The position numbers were made by a program, and so were the translations under genes. DNA of 18,844 nt from Burkholderiaceae bacterium (GTDB taxonomy: Bacteria > Pseudomonadota > Gammaproteobacteria > Burkholderiales > Burkholderiaceae_C), in assembly GCA_023262645.1 (NCBI GenBank), contig JALRAA010000005.1, positions 1 to 18,844 on the forward strand, written 5' to 3'. The stretch's first letter is position 1; every line of letters begins with the position of its first letter. The notes under the pieces were generated by a model that had not been told where the DNA came from, did no database searches, and saw only the letters and a program-made list of their open reading frames with translations. Positions 1-6,962 of the stretch are shown piece after piece.

Positions 1-1
1 G

Positions 2-1201
2 TTGGATGACACATGGTTGAATTCGTCATCCAAGCCGATTCCCAGCTTTGGCGAATTCGATTGGGCCAACGTGCCCAAATTGGATTACGCCAGTTTCAAA
101 TTCAGACAACTGGCCACGCCCGAGCCTGCCAAGGTGTTGGACGAAGACAGCGAATTTGTGCTGGAGACTTTTGGCAAGCCGCCCGTCTTTCAAAGAGAAG
201 GAAAAGTCGCCAAAGCCGAAGCGACAGTTGACCCCATACCTGCGCCGCAAGTGGTGGTCGACACTGAACCTACTGCGCCAGCAGAAGACCCGCACATCGC
301 CCAACAGCTCGCTGCGCAACAAGCGCGTTTGCAAGCGCAAGCCGAGCGAGATGCCGAGATGCGTCTGCAGCGCGAAGTGTTTGGTGCCGATTGCATGTGG
401 AAGCGCATGGACGAAGACGATTGGCAGTCGGATTTGCCCTTGGGTGACGATGCCCCCGTGATTGATCCAGCCGCGCTGGCCGCAGCACGCGAAGAAGCGT
501 ATGCCCAAGGCCATGCCGATGGCACGGTCGCTGGCCGGGAAGAAGGCCAGTCGCTGGGCCATGCGCAAGGTTTGACCGAAGGCATGGCACAAGGCACGGA
601 GCTGGCCAAGGCCGAGGCCGACGAAGCCTTGGCCAAGGCCTTGGAAGAACAAAAAAACCATTTGTCGGAAGTGCTGCAAGAGCAACTGGGTTTGCTGGAA
701 CAACTGCACGACAAATTGCGTGCATTCAGCAACGACCCACAAGCATTGTTCGAACCTGTGAAGCGTTTGGCTTTGCACATCAGTGAACAACTGGTGTTGG
801 CTGAATTGACCATTTCAGGCCAAGCCATTGAGCGCTTGGTACAACGCTGCTTAGATGAAATCGATTTACACGGCCAATCTGCTGTCACCGTCGAATTGAA
901 TCCGCAAGACAAAGCCCGATTGGAAGAATTGGGCGCGGAAGTGATCAAACAAATGCAATTGCAAGCGGTGCCTGGTTTGAACCCTGGCAGTGTGCGTTTG
1001 GTGGTGAATGACAGCCAAATCGAAGACCTGATTGAACACCGGTTACAAGCCATGGCCAACCGGTTATTGAACCAACCCGAGTTGTGGCGCGAACAGTCGG
1101 CGTTTTTCCGCCAACCTTTGGCGCAGCGAGACGGACAGGTGGAAGACGTGCCTGAACGCGTGACGTTTGACCCAGACCAGCAAGAGGACGACCATGCTTG
1201 A
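2..1201 (+). CDS. fliH: FliH-like regulator of the flagellar export ATPase, 5' end at window edge
   Basis: FliH dimers bind the export ATPase FliI, keep it inactive in the cytosol and dock it at the export gate and C-ring. The diagnostic sign is a run of glycines every fourth residue (about G170, 174, 178, 182, 186, 190, 194, 198), the GxxxG helix typical of FliH/YscL. A Glu/Ala/Lys helix follows, then a C-terminal domain from about residue 240 that resembles the FliI-binding region. The roughly 160 residues before the glycine repeat are acidic, Pro/Ala/Gln-rich and probably largely disordered, which makes the protein longer (about 399 aa) than common FliH (about 230-280 aa). The frame is open to the window edge and the first possible start is a TTG at base 2, so the true start may lie upstream. 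The stop overlaps the next start by 8 nt. Confidence 0.85.
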   Translation: MDDTWLNSSSKPIPSFGEFDWANVPKLDYASFKFRQLATPEPAKVLDEDSEFVLETFGKPPVFQREGKVAKAEATVDPIPAPQVVVDTEPTAPAEDPHIAQQLAAQQARLQAQAERDAEMRLQREVFGADCMWKRMDEDDWQSDLPLGDDAPVIDPAALAAAREEAYAQGHADGTVAGREEGQSLGHAQGLTEGMAQGTELAKAEADEALAKALEEQKNHLSEVLQEQLGLLEQLHDKLRAFSNDPQALFEPVKRLALHISEQLVLAELTISGQAIERLVQRCLDEIDLHGQSAVTVELNPQDKARLEELGAEVIKQMQLQAVPGLNPGSVRLVVNDSQIEDLIEHRLQAMANRLLNQPELWREQSAFFRQPLAQRDGQVEDVPERVTFDPDQQEDDHA

Positions 1202-1850
1202 TTTCATCAACATTGCTCTGCGCACCATCATGTGCTTGGCCTTCATTGCGTTTGTGGTGAGGCCCATGTTGATGTCCATGGTGCGGCGTGAACCCAATAC
1301 GCTGGAACTGGAAGAGATGGCGCAACTCGCGGTCAATTCTGCGTTTCGCGAACAGTTCTCCAGTTTTTATGCACCCAGACCCGCGCCCCAACTTGAAGCC
1401 CCGGCATCTGCGAAAGATGAAAATTCAGCGACAGAACCGCAAGAGGTTGTACCAGCCCCGGTGGTGTTGACAGAAGAAGAAAAGCAAGCGCTGCAAGCAT
1501 TGCAAGCCGAAATGGAAGCAGACAAACTGCGGCAGGCGGAATTGCTCAAAGGCCACGAAGAAGAAATGGCGAAACGAGCTCAAGCGGCGGCTGAGGAGGC
1601 CGAAAGACAAGCCCGATTGGCCGAGGAAAAGGCACGCGCAGAAGCGGAAGGCGAAGAGGATGATGATGAAGAGCCTTCGTTAGAAAAAATGCGCCAAAAC
1701 ATGAAGAAAGAAAAGAAAAAGCCTTCTATTCCTGCCGAACTGCTGGCGGGCAACAGTTACGAAGAAAAGCTCATGGTGGTGCGTTATGTCACCGAGCAGG
1801 AACAAAACCGCGTGGCCAATGCCATCCGTTCCATGATCAAGATCAACTGA
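1194..1850 (+). CDS. Membrane-anchored protein resembling the C-terminal part of FliF
   Basis: This is a 218-aa protein with one hydrophobic segment at about residues 5-27, followed directly by an Arg-Pro (VVRPML). That is the same layout as the second transmembrane helix of FliF/SctJ-type ring proteins and its VRP exit motif. A long Glu/Ala/Lys-rich, probably coiled-coil linker (about 95-170) follows. The last 30 residues (EEKLMVVRYVTEQEQNRVAN, then AIRSMI) resemble the extreme FliF tail that binds FliG and usually reads like NPxxVAxxIRxWI. The periplasmic ring-building domains and first transmembrane helix of FliF are absent. The ATG at 1194 has AGAGGA a few bases upstream and overlaps the fliH stop by 8 nt, suggesting coupled translation. 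The fliH-fliI position implies a role beside the export ATPase or switch. The similarity was judged by eye; an unrelated single-span coiled-coil protein remains possible. Confidence 0.6.
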   Translation: MLDFINIALRTIMCLAFIAFVVRPMLMSMVRREPNTLELEEMAQLAVNSAFREQFSSFYAPRPAPQLEAPASAKDENSATEPQEVVPAPVVLTEEEKQALQALQAEMEADKLRQAELLKGHEEEMAKRAQAAAEEAERQARLAEEKARAEAEGEEDDDEEPSLEKMRQNMKKEKKKPSIPAELLAGNSYEEKLMVVRYVTEQEQNRVANAIRSMIKIN

Positions 1851-1857
1851 TCACACC

Positions 1858-3183
1858 ATGATGGATTTCGCCGCCGATATCGACGCCGTGTTGCCCCATT
1901 TGCGCACACCACAACCGCAGCGCAGCGGTACCTTGGTGCGCTTGGTCGGCATGACCTTGGAAGCGCGCGGCGTGATGGCGCCCTTGGGCGCATGTTGCGA
2001 AGTGGTCGGTCGACATGGCCACCGCGTCGAGGCAGAAGTGGTGGGATTCAACGACAAAATTTTGTTTTTGATGCCATTCACCGAGCCCGCAGGCGTGGGC
2101 CCTGGCGACATGGTGCGTGTGGTGAGCAATTCCTCATTGGTCAGCCTAGGGCCCGAATTATTGGGTCGGGTGATCGATGGCCGTTGCCAACCTTTGGATG
2201 GCAAACCCCCGCCCGAATGCAAAGAATTGCTCAGCTTGTTGGGCCGTCCCATCAACCCGATGGAACGCGGCCCGATCAACAAAATTTTGGATGTCGGTGT
2301 CAAAGCCATCAACGGTGTGTTGACCTTGGGTCGTGGCCAACGTTTGGGTTTGATCGCTGGCTCAGGCGTGGGCAAAAGTGTGTTGCTGGGCATGCTCACA
2401 CGGTTCACCAAAGCCGACGTGGTGGTGATTGGTTTGATCGGTGAGCGTGGCCGAGAAGTGCAAGCGTTTATCCAAGAATCTTTGGGTGAAGAAGGCTTGG
2501 CCAAGTCGGTGGTGGTGGCAGCCCCTGCAAACGTGTCGCCAGTGTTGCGTCTCAAAGCCACGCATTTGACACACGTGATCGCCGAATATTTCCGTGACCA
2601 AGGCAAAGACGTGTTGATGCTGTGCGACAGTTTGACCCGCGTGGCGCACGCACAGCGTGAAATCGGTTTGGCCATCGGTGAACCCCCCACGGCCAAAGGT
2701 TATCCGCCATCGGTGTTTGGTTTGTTGCCCAATTTGATCGAGCGCGGTGGTGTCGGCAGACATGGCCACGGTTCCATCACGGCCATCTATACCGTGCTGG
2801 CCGAAGGTGACGATGCTGCCGACCCGATTGTCGACATTGCACGCGCATCGCTGGACGGACAGGTGATGTTGTCGCGCAAATTGGCGGACTCTGCGCATTA
2901 CCCTGCGATTGATTTGACAGGTTCTATTTCGCGTTTGATGCAGTCCTTGCTCAGCAGTGAAGATTTGAAGTCGGCCAACAAATTGCGCCGCCTGTGGTCC
3001 ATCTATCAGCAAAACGTCGACTTGGTTCAAGTGGGCGCTTATGAACACGGGTCCAACCCTGAGTTGGATGAAGCCATACGGCTGCATGACCGTCTCGTTG
3101 CGTTCTTGCGCCAAGACATGCACATCAGCCAAGACTATGAAAGCACACGCGACCAATTGCGTGCGCTGTTGAACCCGACCTGA
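1858..3183 (+). CDS. fliI: Flagellar-type export ATPase FliI
   Basis: FliI is the hexameric ATPase at the cytoplasmic base of the flagellar secretion apparatus, where it unloads chaperones and energises substrate entry. It is 441 aa, the usual length. The Walker A loop AGSGVGKS is at about 167-174, the catalytic GERGRE at 195-200, and the Walker B strand VLMLCD at 252-257. The following block (SLTRVAHAQREIGLAIGEPP) and AKGYPPSVF are family signatures. The Cys before the Walker B Asp replaces the Met more often seen and should be harmless. Either of two adjacent ATGs (1858 or 1861) could be the start; no strong ribosome site precedes them. The gene lies 7 nt after the FliF-tail-like gene and 13 nt before fliJ. 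The neighbours and the flagellar FliP and FliO downstream favour FliI over an injectisome SctN. Confidence 0.95.
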   Translation: MMDFAADIDAVLPHLRTPQPQRSGTLVRLVGMTLEARGVMAPLGACCEVVGRHGHRVEAEVVGFNDKILFLMPFTEPAGVGPGDMVRVVSNSSLVSLGPELLGRVIDGRCQPLDGKPPPECKELLSLLGRPINPMERGPINKILDVGVKAINGVLTLGRGQRLGLIAGSGVGKSVLLGMLTRFTKADVVVIGLIGERGREVQAFIQESLGEEGLAKSVVVAAPANVSPVLRLKATHLTHVIAEYFRDQGKDVLMLCDSLTRVAHAQREIGLAIGEPPTAKGYPPSVFGLLPNLIERGGVGRHGHGSITAIYTVLAEGDDAADPIVDIARASLDGQVMLSRKLADSAHYPAIDLTGSISRLMQSLLSSEDLKSANKLRRLWSIYQQNVDLVQVGAYEHGSNPELDEAIRLHDRLVAFLRQDMHISQDYESTRDQLRALLNPT

Positions 3184-3196
3184 AAGCGATTCATCC

Positions 3197-3637
3197 ATGA
3201 AGCCCCGCAGTTGCTGGTCCGTGTTGACCAAAAAAGCCAAAGACGAAGAAGAAGTCGCGCAAACAGCGAGCGCTCGCGCACGCAACAAGGTATTGGATTT
3301 GCAACAAAGTCGCCAGCGCATGAACGATTTGTTGGAAGACTACAAGCAGCGTGCATTGGCTGCGCAATCACAATTGCAAACCATGGCGCAAGCCACCAAC
3401 AGCCGTCAGTTTTTATTGCAATTGCAGTCGTTGGTGGACAAGGTCGATGCCGATTTGAAAGTGGCGTTGCGTGAACTCGAACAGGCCAAAGCGGTTTTGT
3501 TGCAAGCCACGCACCAGCGCATGAAGATGGAAACCATGCAGGAAAAAGATTTGCAAGCCGTGCAGAAATGGGAGCGCCAACGCGATCAAAAAGACATGGA
3601 TACCTTGGGCTTGACCCTCTACAACCTCAAGGCTTGA
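3197..3637 (+). CDS. fliJ: FliJ-like export chaperone-escort and ATPase stalk protein
   Basis: FliJ is a small antiparallel coiled coil that sits in the centre of the FliI hexamer and contacts FlhA, linking ATP hydrolysis to the gate. This 146-aa product has the usual length. It is almost entirely charged helix with repeated Gln, Lys, Glu and Leu (about residues 15-135) and no hydrophobic segment, which matches the family. Identification rests on this pattern and on the position directly after fliI; FliJ proteins are weakly conserved. The gene is convergent with the next one and the two stops overlap by 11 bp, so no separate terminator sequence fits between them. Confidence 0.8.
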   Translation: MKPRSCWSVLTKKAKDEEEVAQTASARARNKVLDLQQSRQRMNDLLEDYKQRALAAQSQLQTMAQATNSRQFLLQLQSLVDKVDADLKVALRELEQAKAVLLQATHQRMKMETMQEKDLQAVQKWERQRDQKDMDTLGLTLYNLKA

Positions 3638-4445
3638 CCCAACCCGCTTGCAACCAGTGCCAATAGTGCGGCTTGAACGCCCAAGGAATCAGTGTGGTTT
3701 GGGTGCCCGGCGCAAACACGGTGCGCGTGGCGTGGTCGTGCCACACCCCTTTGGCATTCAAACGTGTGAGCAACCATTGCGCGGCTTCAGGATGCAAAAA
3801 CGTTTGTTGGTTGACCTGTACTTTTGACGACTCCTCGGCGGCGTCATCCATCCGTACCCAATGGCAGCATTCAACCGCAGGCGACGCCATGTCAGCGTCG
3901 GTACCGCCCGAATACATGTCGTGCAAACTGCCCCAAGCACGCCCCGCAAGCAAATGTTTCAATTGCGAAAGTTGTCGCTCGGCAATCTCCTCATCGCCCA
4001 AACGCACACCCACTTGCCCCAGCACGTTGTCAAACCAGACACAAGCCTCTGGGTGTTGTTTCAACAAAACCGGTAAGCCTGCAATCGCATCGCTGCGGTG
4101 GTAGTGCAATTGCACCGATTGCGTTTGGAGTGAACGGCCATGCCGCAGGCCAAACAAAAAAGGCACCAAGGGGTCAATGTCATAGACATCGATGCGTTCA
4201 AACCGGCTCAGCCAAGGGGTGGGCAGCATCCAACCCGCGCTGCAACCGATCAGCAACAGGTGTTTTTGTTCGGGATGAATATTGGCCAAAAAAGAGGCGA
4301 TGTGTTCGCGCGTAGGTAACCAGCGTTGCAACGAGCGCGCGGCATGCACATGCCAATTCAATCCGCCAGTGCCGCCGGCGTTGGCCAGGTCTTTGATCCA
4401 AGTGGCCCAGCGGGTTTTGTCAGCGAAATCAGTTTTCACAAACAT
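3627..4445 (-). CDS. SAM-dependent methyltransferase-like protein of unknown substrate
   Basis: This 272-aa soluble protein has one recognisable element: LLLIGCSAGWMLP (about residues 63-75), which resembles the glycine-rich SAM-binding motif I. It is followed at the end of the next strand by acidic residues (DVYDIDP, about 86-92) that would bind the ribose. This suggests a class I methyltransferase or a spermidine-synthase-like fold. The remainder is rich in Trp and His and shows no motif that I recognise, so no substrate can be given. I chose the ATG at 4445 over upstream ATGs because the residues before it look non-coding in character, and because it overlaps the end of the adhesin-E-like gene by 17 nt, suggesting translational coupling. 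It interrupts the flagellar genes on the opposite strand and ends convergently with fliJ. A role in flagellar protein modification is possible but unsupported. Confidence 0.5.
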   Translation of the reverse strand: MFVKTDFADKTRWATWIKDLANAGGTGGLNWHVHAARSLQRWLPTREHIASFLANIHPEQKHLLLIGCSAGWMLPTPWLSRFERIDVYDIDPLVPFLFGLRHGRSLQTQSVQLHYHRSDAIAGLPVLLKQHPEACVWFDNVLGQVGVRLGDEEIAERQLSQLKHLLAGRAWGSLHDMYSGGTDADMASPAVECCHWVRMDDAAEESSKVQVNQQTFLHPEAAQWLLTRLNAKGVWHDHATRTVFAPGTQTTLIPWAFKPHYWHWLQAGWVKP

Positions 4446-4836
4446 GTCGCATGATGGTGAACACGGGCGAGCTTGGGGGCACCGGTTGCCAATCGGCAAT
4501 CACGCCCTCGCTGGTGAGCATCTCGCCGCTCAAATGCGCACCGCTGTAGATGGCCAGCGAGCGACTGCGCCCCCATTTTTGCTGGCAGTCGATTTCCATC
4601 AACATGCGGCTGGACCAATAAGTTTTGCCCAAACTGTTTTTTTGCGGTTGCCGGTAGTCCAACATCGACCAGACTCGGCGAATAGGGCCCTCCTTTTCCA
4701 CAGAGGCGCGGTCAATACCGTAAACCGCAGCATCCGACATGCCAACACTGACCCAGTCAGAGGCCCAAGACAGGTTGATGGCCACAAGGCCGAGGGCGCA
4801 GAGAAGAGATTTGGATGTTTTGCGAATTAATTTCAT
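4429..4836 (-). CDS. Small secreted protein resembling the surface-adhesin protein E family
   Basis: The 135-aa product begins with a Sec signal peptide (Lys/Arg-rich start, hydrophobic core about residues 10-23, likely cut around WAS near 24-26). The mature part of about 110 residues has the pattern of the surface-adhesin protein E family: a Tyr/Asp strand, an R-x-x-VW-x-x-x-DY stretch (about 53-61), an ExDC motif with C84, and a final Cys at 133. Many betaproteobacteria carry such proteins in envelope loci and most have no proven function. The start at 4836 has AAGAG about 6 nt upstream and diverges from fliO with only 23 bp between the two starts. The overlap with the downstream methyltransferase-like gene suggests one transcript. 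The mature protein is probably periplasmic or surface-exposed. Confidence 0.65.
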   Translation of the reverse strand: MKLIRKTSKSLLCALGLVAINLSWASDWVSVGMSDAAVYGIDRASVEKEGPIRRVWSMLDYRQPQKNSLGKTYWSSRMLMEIDCQQKWGRSRSLAIYSGAHLSGEMLTSEGVIADWQPVPPSSPVFTIMRHVCEN

Positions 4837-4859
4837 ATTTGACTCTTACCCGATAGATA

Positions 4860-5165
4860 ATGCACGACATGCCAAACCACGACTGGGCTCAGTACTCTCT
4901 CAGTATGACATTCGTCTTGTTGCTGTTGGCGGCTGCTTTGTGGTGGCTGTCGCGTCGCAACAAGGGCTTTTTACTCCCTGCCAACCAACGGCGCATTCAA
5001 ATTCTAGAGGCCTATCCCATGGGTCTTCGACACAAACTGTTGTTGGTGCAAGTCGACCAACAACGCTTGCTTTTGTCGGTCAACAACACAGACATACAAA
5101 CCCTGCATGCTTGGCGTGCAGACACTTCTTCGTCCGCAGAACCGGGTGTCAACCATGCGAATTAA
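4860..5165 (+). CDS. fliO: FliO, flagellar export-gate assembly factor
   Basis: FliO is a small single-span membrane protein that helps assemble the FliP ring. This 101-aa protein has one transmembrane segment at about residues 17-33 (MTFVLLLLAAALWWLS). A basic stop-transfer patch and a beta-rich cytoplasmic domain follow, with a PMGLRHKLLLVQVDQQRLLL stretch that resembles the FliO core. Assignment is strengthened by the fliP gene overlapping its 3' end by 11 nt. The start at 4860 is not certain: no clear ribosome site precedes it and in-frame ATGs also occur at codons 4 and 17. The divergent gene starts 23 bp upstream, so the promoter, if there is one here, must overlap that coding region. 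Confidence 0.8.
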   Translation: MHDMPNHDWAQYSLSMTFVLLLLAAALWWLSRRNKGFLLPANQRRIQILEAYPMGLRHKLLLVQVDQQRLLLSVNNTDIQTLHAWRADTSSSAEPGVNHAN

Positions 5166-5904
5166 GCACTTCATACTGCCTTTGCTTGCCTTGTGCATGC
5201 TTTGGTTGCCTGACTTGGCCTTGTCTCAAGGCTTGCCCATGGTCACCGTGAATTCGGGCAAGGGCGGTCAACAGTACAGCTTGACTTTGCAATTGCTGGG
5301 TTTGATGACGGTGCTCACCTTGCTGCCGTCGTTGTTGTTGATGATGACGTCGTTTGTGCGGGTGATCATCGTCTTGTCAATATTGCGCCAGGCCTTGGGC
5401 ACCGGCCAAACGCCACCCAACACTGTGCTCGTGGGTTTGGCCTTGTTTCTGACCTTTTTCATCATGACGCCGGTGTTTGATGACGTGTACACCAATGCCG
5501 TGGCACCCTACATGAATGGCAGTTTGCCCTTCGAAAAAGCTTTGGCAAAAGCTGAAGTCCCGATTCGGCAATTTTTGACGCTGCAAACGCGTGAAGACGA
5601 CATTGCCATGTTCATGCAAATTGCGCAGCGCAAAGAAGTGGCCAGCGCCGCTGAAGTGCCGTTCACCACATTGGTACCCGCTTTCTTGACTTCAGAGCTC
5701 AAAAGCGCGTTCATGATTGGCTTCATGATTTACATCCCGTTCGTGGTCATCGACCTGATCGTGGCCAGCGTGCTGATGTCCATGGGCATGATGATGCTCT
5801 CGCCCATGATCATTTCCATGCCTTTCAAGTTGATGCTGTTTGTGCTGGTGGATGGTTGGACCCTGATCATGGGTTCGTTGGCGTCAAGTTTTATTTTCAA
5901 ATGA
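5155..5904 (+). CDS. fliP: FliP, flagellar export-gate pore protein
   Basis: Five FliP subunits form most of the secretion pore with FliQ and FliR. The 249-aa product begins with a cleavable signal peptide (about residues 1-25), a feature of flagellar FliP. The family signatures are present: LPSLLLMMTSFVRVIIVLS followed by LRQALGTGQTPPN, GLALFLTFFIM, and the C-terminal LTSELKSAFMIGF and DGWTLIMGSL. Four transmembrane helices flank a soluble periplasmic loop. The ATG at 5155 overlaps the end of fliO by 11 nt; extending the frame further upstream would only run through fliO coding sequence. It is followed 9 nt later by fliQ, so the two are surely cotranscribed. Nothing appears truncated or altered. 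Confidence 0.96.
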   Translation: MRIKHFILPLLALCMLWLPDLALSQGLPMVTVNSGKGGQQYSLTLQLLGLMTVLTLLPSLLLMMTSFVRVIIVLSILRQALGTGQTPPNTVLVGLALFLTFFIMTPVFDDVYTNAVAPYMNGSLPFEKALAKAEVPIRQFLTLQTREDDIAMFMQIAQRKEVASAAEVPFTTLVPAFLTSELKSAFMIGFMIYIPFVVIDLIVASVLMSMGMMMLSPMIISMPFKLMLFVLVDGWTLIMGSLASSFIFK

Positions 5905-5913
5905 GGTAGCGAT

Positions 5914-6183
5914 ATGGACACAGCCATGGTGGTAGATCTTGGGCGCCAAGCCTTGTGGATGACGATGCTGATTTCAGCGCCCATGCTGATCGTGGCGTTG
6001 CTGGTGGGTTTGATCATTGGTGTGTTTCAAGCGGCCACATCGATCAACGAACAAACCCTGAGCTTTATCCCTAAATTGCTGTCGATTGGTCTTGCCGCTG
6101 CCGTGTTTGGCGGTTGGATGATCAACACCTTGGTGGACTACACCAAAGTGCTTTACGGTCGCATACCCGGCCTGTTTGGCTGA
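5914..6183 (+). CDS. fliQ: FliQ, flagellar export-gate protein
   Basis: FliQ packs around FliP and FliR at the base of the secretion pore. The 89-aa protein has two transmembrane helices (about residues 13-37 and 52-74) separated by the conserved QAATSINEQTLSFIPK loop, which is near-identical to the family pattern. The length is standard. The ribosome site AGGTAG lies about 5 nt before the ATG. The gene sits between fliP and fliR with spacers of 9 and 5 bp. Confidence 0.96.
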   Translation: MDTAMVVDLGRQALWMTMLISAPMLIVALLVGLIIGVFQAATSINEQTLSFIPKLLSIGLAAAVFGGWMINTLVDYTKVLYGRIPGLFG

Positions 6184-6188
6184 TACGC

Positions 6189-6959
6189 ATGAACATTGAA
6201 ATGCTCAATTTGCTCGACAGGTTTTACGCCCTGTTGTGGCCCATGCTTCGCATTTCAGCGTTCTTGGCGTTCTCTTCTATTTTTTCTATCCGTGCGGTCA
6301 ATTTGCGCATTCGCATTGCGATTGGTTTGGTGTTGACCATTTTTTTGTCCATGCAATTGGATGTGCCGCGGATTGACCCTGTCACCGCAGACGGCCTCAA
6401 AGAAATATTCAACCAGTTGTTCATTGGGTTTGCCATGGCCATGATCATGCAATTGGCGACGGCGGCGATTGTGCTGGCGGGTCAAGCGGTATCGGGCTCC
6501 ATGGGTTTATCGATGGCGACCATGGTCGATCCCACCATGGGCAGTGTGCCGGTGATGTCGCAGTTCTTCAACATTCTGGGCACGCTGGTGTTCTTGTCGA
6601 TTGGTGGACATTTGATCGTGTTTGGTTTGTTGTTGGAATCATTCACTTTGTTTCCCATTGGCAAAGTGCTGATGACACAAGACTTGTTGGGCAAGATGAC
6701 CGCATGGGGTGCCATGATGTTTGTGGCGGCATTGCTCATCTCATTGCCGGTGGTCATCACCTTGCTGTTCGTCAACATCGGGGTGGGCTTCATCACCCGC
6801 GCTGCACCCAGTTTGAACATTTTTTCAGTCGGCTTGCCGGCTATTTTGTTGTCGGGTTTTGTGGTGATGTGGTTGGCCATTCCCAGCATCGTCAACCGCA
6901 TGAGCTGGTGGTGGGTGCAAACATTCGGGCAGATGCGCGGCATGCTGCTGGGAGGCTAA
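6189..6959 (+). CDS. fliR: FliR, flagellar export-gate protein
   Basis: FliR completes the FliP5-Q4-R1 pore and contacts FlhB. The 256-aa product has about six hydrophobic helices and typical family elements: an N-terminal LWPMLRISAFLAFSSIF helix, AMIMQLATAAIVLAGQAVS followed by SMGLSMATMVDPT, and ITRAAPSLNIFSVGLP near residue 200. I chose the ATG at 6189, 5 nt after the fliQ stop, because the open frame upstream of it lies entirely over fliQ. The flhB start follows 3 nt after its stop, placing the fliR-flhB pair in one transcript. This order is common in injectisomes and several other phyla but less usual in betaproteobacterial flagellar loci. Confidence 0.95.
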   Translation: MNIEMLNLLDRFYALLWPMLRISAFLAFSSIFSIRAVNLRIRIAIGLVLTIFLSMQLDVPRIDPVTADGLKEIFNQLFIGFAMAMIMQLATAAIVLAGQAVSGSMGLSMATMVDPTMGSVPVMSQFFNILGTLVFLSIGGHLIVFGLLLESFTLFPIGKVLMTQDLLGKMTAWGAMMFVAALLISLPVVITLLFVNIGVGFITRAAPSLNIFSVGLPAILLSGFVVMWLAIPSIVNRMSWWWVQTFGQMRGMLLGG

Positions 6960-6962
6960 GCG

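Noticed and set aside
26..1059. Long minus-strand open frames of 254 and 289 codons opposite fliH
   Set aside because: They are Cys/Ser-rich or His-rich translations of the opposite strand of a convincing gene, with no recognisable motif and no ribosome site.
2362..3321. Minus-strand open frame of 319 codons across fliI and fliJ
   Set aside because: It lies entirely over well-conserved fliI and part of fliJ; its translation shows no family signature.
4849..4856. CCCGATAG just before fliO, resembling the sigma28 (FliA) -10 box GCCGATAA
   Set aside because: No TAAAG-type -35 box lies at the right distance, and transcription would begin at or inside the fliO start codon. Too weak to annotate as a promoter.
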